Shown piece by piece: positions 59,760 through 64,000 of a stretch of 64,000 nucleotides of DNA. Under the pieces are notes generated by a model, which did not search any database, was not told where the DNA came from, and saw only the letters and a program-made list of their open reading frames with translations. A program made the position numbers and the translations under genes. Source of the DNA: Manis javanica (Eukaryota > Chordata > Mammalia > Pholidota > Manidae); contig NC_133172.1 of NCBI RefSeq assembly GCF_040802235.1, forward strand, positions 58,783,613-58,847,612, given 5' to 3'. Each line of letters opens with the position of its first letter. Positions within the stretch are counted from its first letter, which is position 1.

Positions 59760-60068
59760 AACAGTGCCTGTGTGTTTGTTGTCGGTGAGTGTTAGTGCAT
59801 GTGTCATGAGCGCAGGCTTGTGGGGGAGCCATCAGATAGGACGTGCTCTGGCATTTATATTAAACCGCATACCGGGTTTTAGTTATGCATAGGAAATATG
59901 TGCCTGTGGAGTTGTGCTTAATCCACCCTCATTTAGAGCGTGTGAGAGCTGTTTTCTCCCCCTCCCTTCTTGCCTCTCCGTTCATATAACCCAGGCAGCC
60001 TCCAGCCAGCCTTTGCCCATTTGACTTGCTGGCCCTGAGCACACAACGGGTGCAGTGAGGCTCTGAGA
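59760..60068 (+). promoter_or_regulatory. HSD17B2: HSD17B2 5' UTR and presumed promoter
   Basis: Immediately upstream of the HSD17B2 ATG, without a CpG island. A TATA-like catataa lies at 59983-59989, about 80 bp before the ATG, and a pyrimidine-rich stretch at 59950-59975. The ATG has A at -3 (gagaATGA). The transcription start is not shown by sequence alone. Confidence 0.5.
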
Positions 60069-60336
60069 ATGAGCACTTTCTTCTCTGAGACGGCATGGCT
60101 CTGCCTGGCTGTCGCTGCAGTGCTGGGAGGAGCAGTGCTTTGCAAACTCCGGAAGAGCCCGGGGCAGGTGGAAGTAAAGGTGGTCTGCCTGGTGGGCCTC
60201 TGGGGAGGGGCTTGCCTGCTCGGCCCATCCGTCTTCGGGGTGTTGATCCTCTTCTCCCTGTCATGCTCTCTCCTGTACACTTACTTATCTGGCCAAGAGT
60301 TGTTACCTGTGGACCAAAAGGCGGTGCTGATCACAG
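60069..60336 (+). CDS. HSD17B2: HSD17B2 coding exon 1 (N-terminal 89 residues)
   Basis: 17-beta-hydroxysteroid dehydrogenase type 2 is an NAD-dependent ER-membrane SDR enzyme that oxidises estradiol to estrone and testosterone to androstenedione. The exon opens MSTFFSETAWLCLAVAAVLG and ends ...VDQKAVLIT, matching the known N-terminus closely, including the invariant-looking TYLSGQELLPVDQKAVL. Two hydrophobic segments (about residues 8-25 and 38-70) precede the catalytic domain, in line with membrane anchoring. The donor is ACAG|GTAAGC at 60336/60337, phase 1. It splits a Gly codon inside the Rossmann T-G-G-x-x-G-x-G loop, so the rest of that loop is in exon 2, beyond the window. The human protein has 387 residues. 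Confidence 0.95.
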
Positions 60337-63300
60337 GTAAGCAGAGGGCACTGTGACGCTCACTCTGGGCGGCTGCTTTGCCTTAGTGGGACTTTTTCAG
60401 GTTTAAAAATAAAATAGGTAGCATGGAATAAATGAAAGCACGCTGGCACGTGTCTTTCACTCCATTGTTATGTTTGCTTTCTTCAGGAGGTACACTTGAA
60501 GGGGCTGGTGGTGAGTGGGAAGGGGAAGGGCACCTAAGCCATGATTTTGTTAATTTCCCGGGACAAAGAGGAATAACAAATCTGCGGGACTCTGTGTGCT
60601 CCGCTGTGCCCAGCCAAGTCCCTTAGGTTTCTTGAGGCTTAAACGGAATTTCATTCTGAGATTAATATTTGGCTTGTTCTAGACTTGGGCTCTTATACCC
60701 TCGATGTGCTAGAAAGCTTACAAAGAAAAGCCAGGTTTGCTGTGTGCTTTGCTGTGTGCTTTGCTGTGTTTTTTTAAATATTGGAAGGACTCTCACCTGG
60801 GCTGGGAATTTTGCGGTTTGCGTGACTGCTGCCAGGAGGCATGCATGTCGTCTGAACCTTTTGTCTTCTTATCTTCATCAGACCGCTAATATTTCTTAAT
60901 TGGATCAAGCTGGCAGGACGTCCAGAAGGCAGCTGGCGGTGAGCTGAGCTGCCAGCTTTTTTCTTCTATTGTGTTTCTTTTTCTACCGCAAGTGTGAGGC
61001 CAAATGAAATTCCTGTGTGTTGTAAAACTGGTTGGTTTGGTAGCGAAGTCCAAACCCGGATAGGGCTTGCGTTAGGATCGCCCGGCCGCGGTATGGACAC
61101 CAGCTGCAGAATCCTTGGGGAGGTCACTGCCCTGCCCCCTACCGTGAGGCCGTGACCTGCGGGGATGAGGGCAAACACAGGATGCCGACAGAAGCAAATC
61201 AAGGGGTTTCTCAATTTACTGAGAAATGGACTCTAAAGTGACTTGTCTCTTTTGTGTTTAACACAGTAACTAAATTCTCTCTTGAAATGCAAGTTGTCAT
61301 GCATGAGAGTTTTGAAGTGCTATGGAACACAAGCTTCTTTAAGAAAAAAGAAAAACAGTTCAAAGGTAGAAAACTCAGTTGATCAAGGGGTTGTTTATCT
61401 ACATGAATTTCTGGATCACAGGGAATCACATGCCCAGAAGACTGGTTGGGTTTTTCTACTTTTTGCCTAGAATTCTCTGACTGGGCTGGGTGAAAAGCTG
61501 TTATAACAGCCTGAATCCTTCTGTGCTGTGTGTGCTAGCAAGTTCCCATGGTCCTCAGAATTAATTCCAGGTCGAATTTGTTTGTATTTTTCCACTTGTG
61601 TGAAAGGAGCAAGAACAATTAAGCATGTTAAAAAAAAAATAGCCATGGTGGCTGCGGTTGACATGAATGGGACATGGTCCCCTGGAGGCCCAGATATTCT
61701 TGGGAAATCAGTTTCAGGGGGCTGCACTTCTAAGGCTAATAAATAAGAATAATCATTTATACTATAATACTAATTAATACTTTAGATGAACTGGACAAAC
61801 TTCAAGGTAACTGAGAAAACAGGAAGCCTCTCTTGCTTATCTCGTCAGCGTTCTTCAGTCCTCGGCTTTTGAAGACGTAGGCATGCATGCAGAAATGTGC
61901 AAAATACACACCCAAGCCAGTTAGCTCACATAGCCATTGAAATGTCCTGACTTGTGTTTGTGGCGTAAAAAATGATTGATTCAATTGGGCAATTTAAGCC
62001 CAGTGACTAATCCCTCAATGAAATGCTCAGCAATTAAGAAAGTTTAGAAATGAGAGAGGAACTACCTACATTTACAGGCAACTGAAATGTCCCTTTCAGG
62101 TTCTGTCCTTTTCATGAGGTTCAACCTTAGTTCTAGAGAAGGTTTCAAGATCTTTGTCCTAAATGGTGAAATTTAAAATGAATTCATTTGTTAGACTAGA
62201 ACTCACTAAAAAGTAAGTCACCATGAGTTGGAATAACCTTTGTTTCAGGTTAGTTTATGTTATCAACATTTTAGCGTGTGTGGGTTGAGGGGTGGCATTG
62301 GGGCATGGGTATGCAGGGGGAAATGTGGCAGTGTCCATCCATCAATAATTCAAAATTTGGAAATTTCTCTTAACTAAATAACCTGATATATGGAAAAAGG
62401 CTAGACGCAGCATGAAACAGCACATTCACAAAGTCGTTCAACACAATTGTATTTAAAATTGTGAAATCCCAAAAGCAATCAAAATGGTGACAACTTAACG
62501 GTATATCCTCTGAGTGTAACAGTGGGCCGCCACTGAGCGTATAAACGACAGCCACAGGTCTGTGTTACCACATGGAAAACTGGGCTAAGGGGACACATGC
62601 AGCAGGTGCATGGATGAGACTCCGTATCACTTGAATAGGAAAAACCCTGGAAGAAAATAGTTTGTGAGTGGTTGGATCAGAGTACTTGGATTAGTTTTTC
62701 CCTTAGAATCTCTCTAATATATTACTTACAGAATAAAACCATTTAAAAAAGAGATCATGTTAAAAGACAAAGGCTATTTTAGTGCCTATTTAATTATGGA
62801 CCCAGGGGTAGGACAATTGCCAGGATAAGTTCTAAAAACTGTTTTTCTTTGAGTCCCTTATTTCATCTTGCTCAGCTCATCAAAGGTCTTTTGCTTCAGA
62901 ATGGAATTATGGGAAAAGAAAAAATAAGCAAGCATAGAGTATTTGAACGTGTATTTGTCTTCAGTACATGCAGCCTGGAGCTACAGCAGCCGTGGCCATT
63001 CGTTTTTTAGGTGGTGGTAGAGTTACTGTGGAGCAGGCCCATGTCACTGCGACAGCATCTCAAGGTCAACAGCGTGGACACGTGTTGAAGTCTGACAGGC
63101 CCAGGTTTGGACCCTGCCCTTACTTCCGTTGCTTTAGTCTGGTTCTCCAGAGGCGGGGCTTGAGATGAGGGTTTGGGTGGAAGGGATTTATAAGGAAGGT
63201 TTCCAAGGAATCCTGGTTCTGCAGCAGGGAAGACGTTCAGGGAAGGGGAAGGGGTCAAATGGTGTGCGGCAATCAAGGGACGTCTGAGTGTCACGTTGGC

Positions 63301-64000
63301 TTACTTGTCCCAGGCTGACATGGAGGCAGAGGGGGTCACACAGGGGGGCCGTGCCCACTGCAGGCTTGAATGCTCGGTCCGGATGCCCTCATACCTGTCA
63401 ATCATTAGCTAAGGGCTGTCACTGCCCCCTTCACACTCCCACTCCAGGGGTGGGGAGCGGGGGAGGCTGTAACTCCAGGCACTCTGCTCCCCTGAGCCCC
63501 TGGAGAGTGAACTCTGGCCCCTGGGGCAGCCCTCGGACACAGTTGCCAGGGCTGACTGCTGGGCGGGAAGTGCACCACGGATCAGAGCCCACAGAACTGG
63601 CCCAGGGACCGGGCAGCATGGCCTCATCTGCTGCACACACACCTCACTAGCTGTATGCTTATCGGTACCCACTTTAGCGCTTTTGAACTTCCGTTTTCTC
63701 CTCTGTGAACTGAAAAGGATAGTATACATACCCATACTCTTAAAGTTGGAATTAGTGGTTAAGAGAGAGCAAAGGAGAGGTAAGACAGGAGGGAGGAAGG
63801 GAGAGGGCAAGAGAGCTGGTTTTGTGTACTGGGTGATGAGGGGAAAGGTTGAGGAGTGGGGTTAGGAGAAGAAACCAAAAAGAAAAGGCTGACAAAGAAA
63901 TAGAAGAACATTCATTTATTCACTCAACAACCATTTACAGAGTCCTCAGCATGGGCCGCATGCTGTCCAGAAGCAATAACAGACCATGGAGTTAGTATGC
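60337..64000 (+). other. HSD17B2: HSD17B2 intron 1 (continues off window)
   Basis: No further exon is recognised. It holds three copies of a 12-bp repeat (60736-60769), a purine-rich stretch (63765-63850) and, at 63905-64000, the start of the ancient repeat family seen elsewhere ('ttcatttattcactcaacaa'). 62390-62600 looks like a diverged L1 or other repeat. The open frames here are short and without motifs. Confidence 0.7.
60736..60769. repeat. 12-bp minisatellite, nearly three copies
   Basis: The unit tttgctgtgtgc is repeated head to tail twice, then 10 bases of a third copy follow. Confidence 0.9.

Noticed and set aside
1-64000. CRISPR arrays, tRNA or rRNA genes, bacterial operons
   Set aside because: No regularly spaced repeats, no A/B-box tRNA genes recognised, and spliced mammalian genes throughout.

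Overview
The window is nuclear DNA of a placental mammal. It holds spliced exons of two vertebrate genes, ancient mammalian repeats (MIR, L2, MaLR LTRs, hAT remnants), many L1 fragments in both orientations, one CpG island and a proviral insertion. I saw no Alu, B1/B2, Bov-B or CAN-type SINE. This argues weakly against primates, rodents, ruminants and carnivores, but the species cannot be named from what I can read.

Region 1-8011 (minus strand) is an endogenous retrovirus that runs off the left edge of the window. Reading leftwards it has a 388-bp 5' LTR, a tRNA-Lys1,2-type primer binding site, a candidate dimerisation palindrome, a major splice donor, gag (one frameshift), pro (dUTPase plus protease), pol, an env splice acceptor and env. 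Gag-pro-pol is betaretroviral: two CCHC knuckles, a separate dUTPase-protease frame reached by a G GGA AAC slip site, and a G-patch. Env is gammaretroviral: CWLC in SU and CX6CC in TM. The env frame has no stop from its ATG at 1894 to the window edge (631 codons). Pol and pro are also open. The only break seen in the coding frames is in gag, near a C7 run.

Region 8012-16480 is a nest of L1 copies: an old sense L1 broken by an antisense L1 and by a longer, later sense L1 with a decayed ORF2. Region 16480-33085 is intergenic. It has a MIR-rich stretch, an LTR-like element near 22.1-22.75 kb, a long antisense L1 (23.55-27.7 kb) and an MLT1-type LTR (30.7-31.24 kb).

Region 33086-40900 (minus strand) is SDR42E1. 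It has two coding exons that splice in frame into a 392-residue extended short-chain dehydrogenase, with a CpG island at 40.44-40.88 kb as probable promoter and non-coding first exon. Region 40.9-59.7 kb is intergenic and repeat-filled. It includes an hAT element and a truncated L1 with a perfect 19-bp target-site duplication, both nested in an older L1 (51.2-54.2 kb). Region 60069-60336 (plus strand) is coding exon 1 of HSD17B2, and the rest of the window is its first intron.

SDR42E1 and HSD17B2 lie divergently about 19 kb apart, as I recall for human 16q23. Both are SDR-superfamily enzymes; HSD17B2 inactivates estradiol and testosterone. The most interesting object is the near-complete recombinant provirus.
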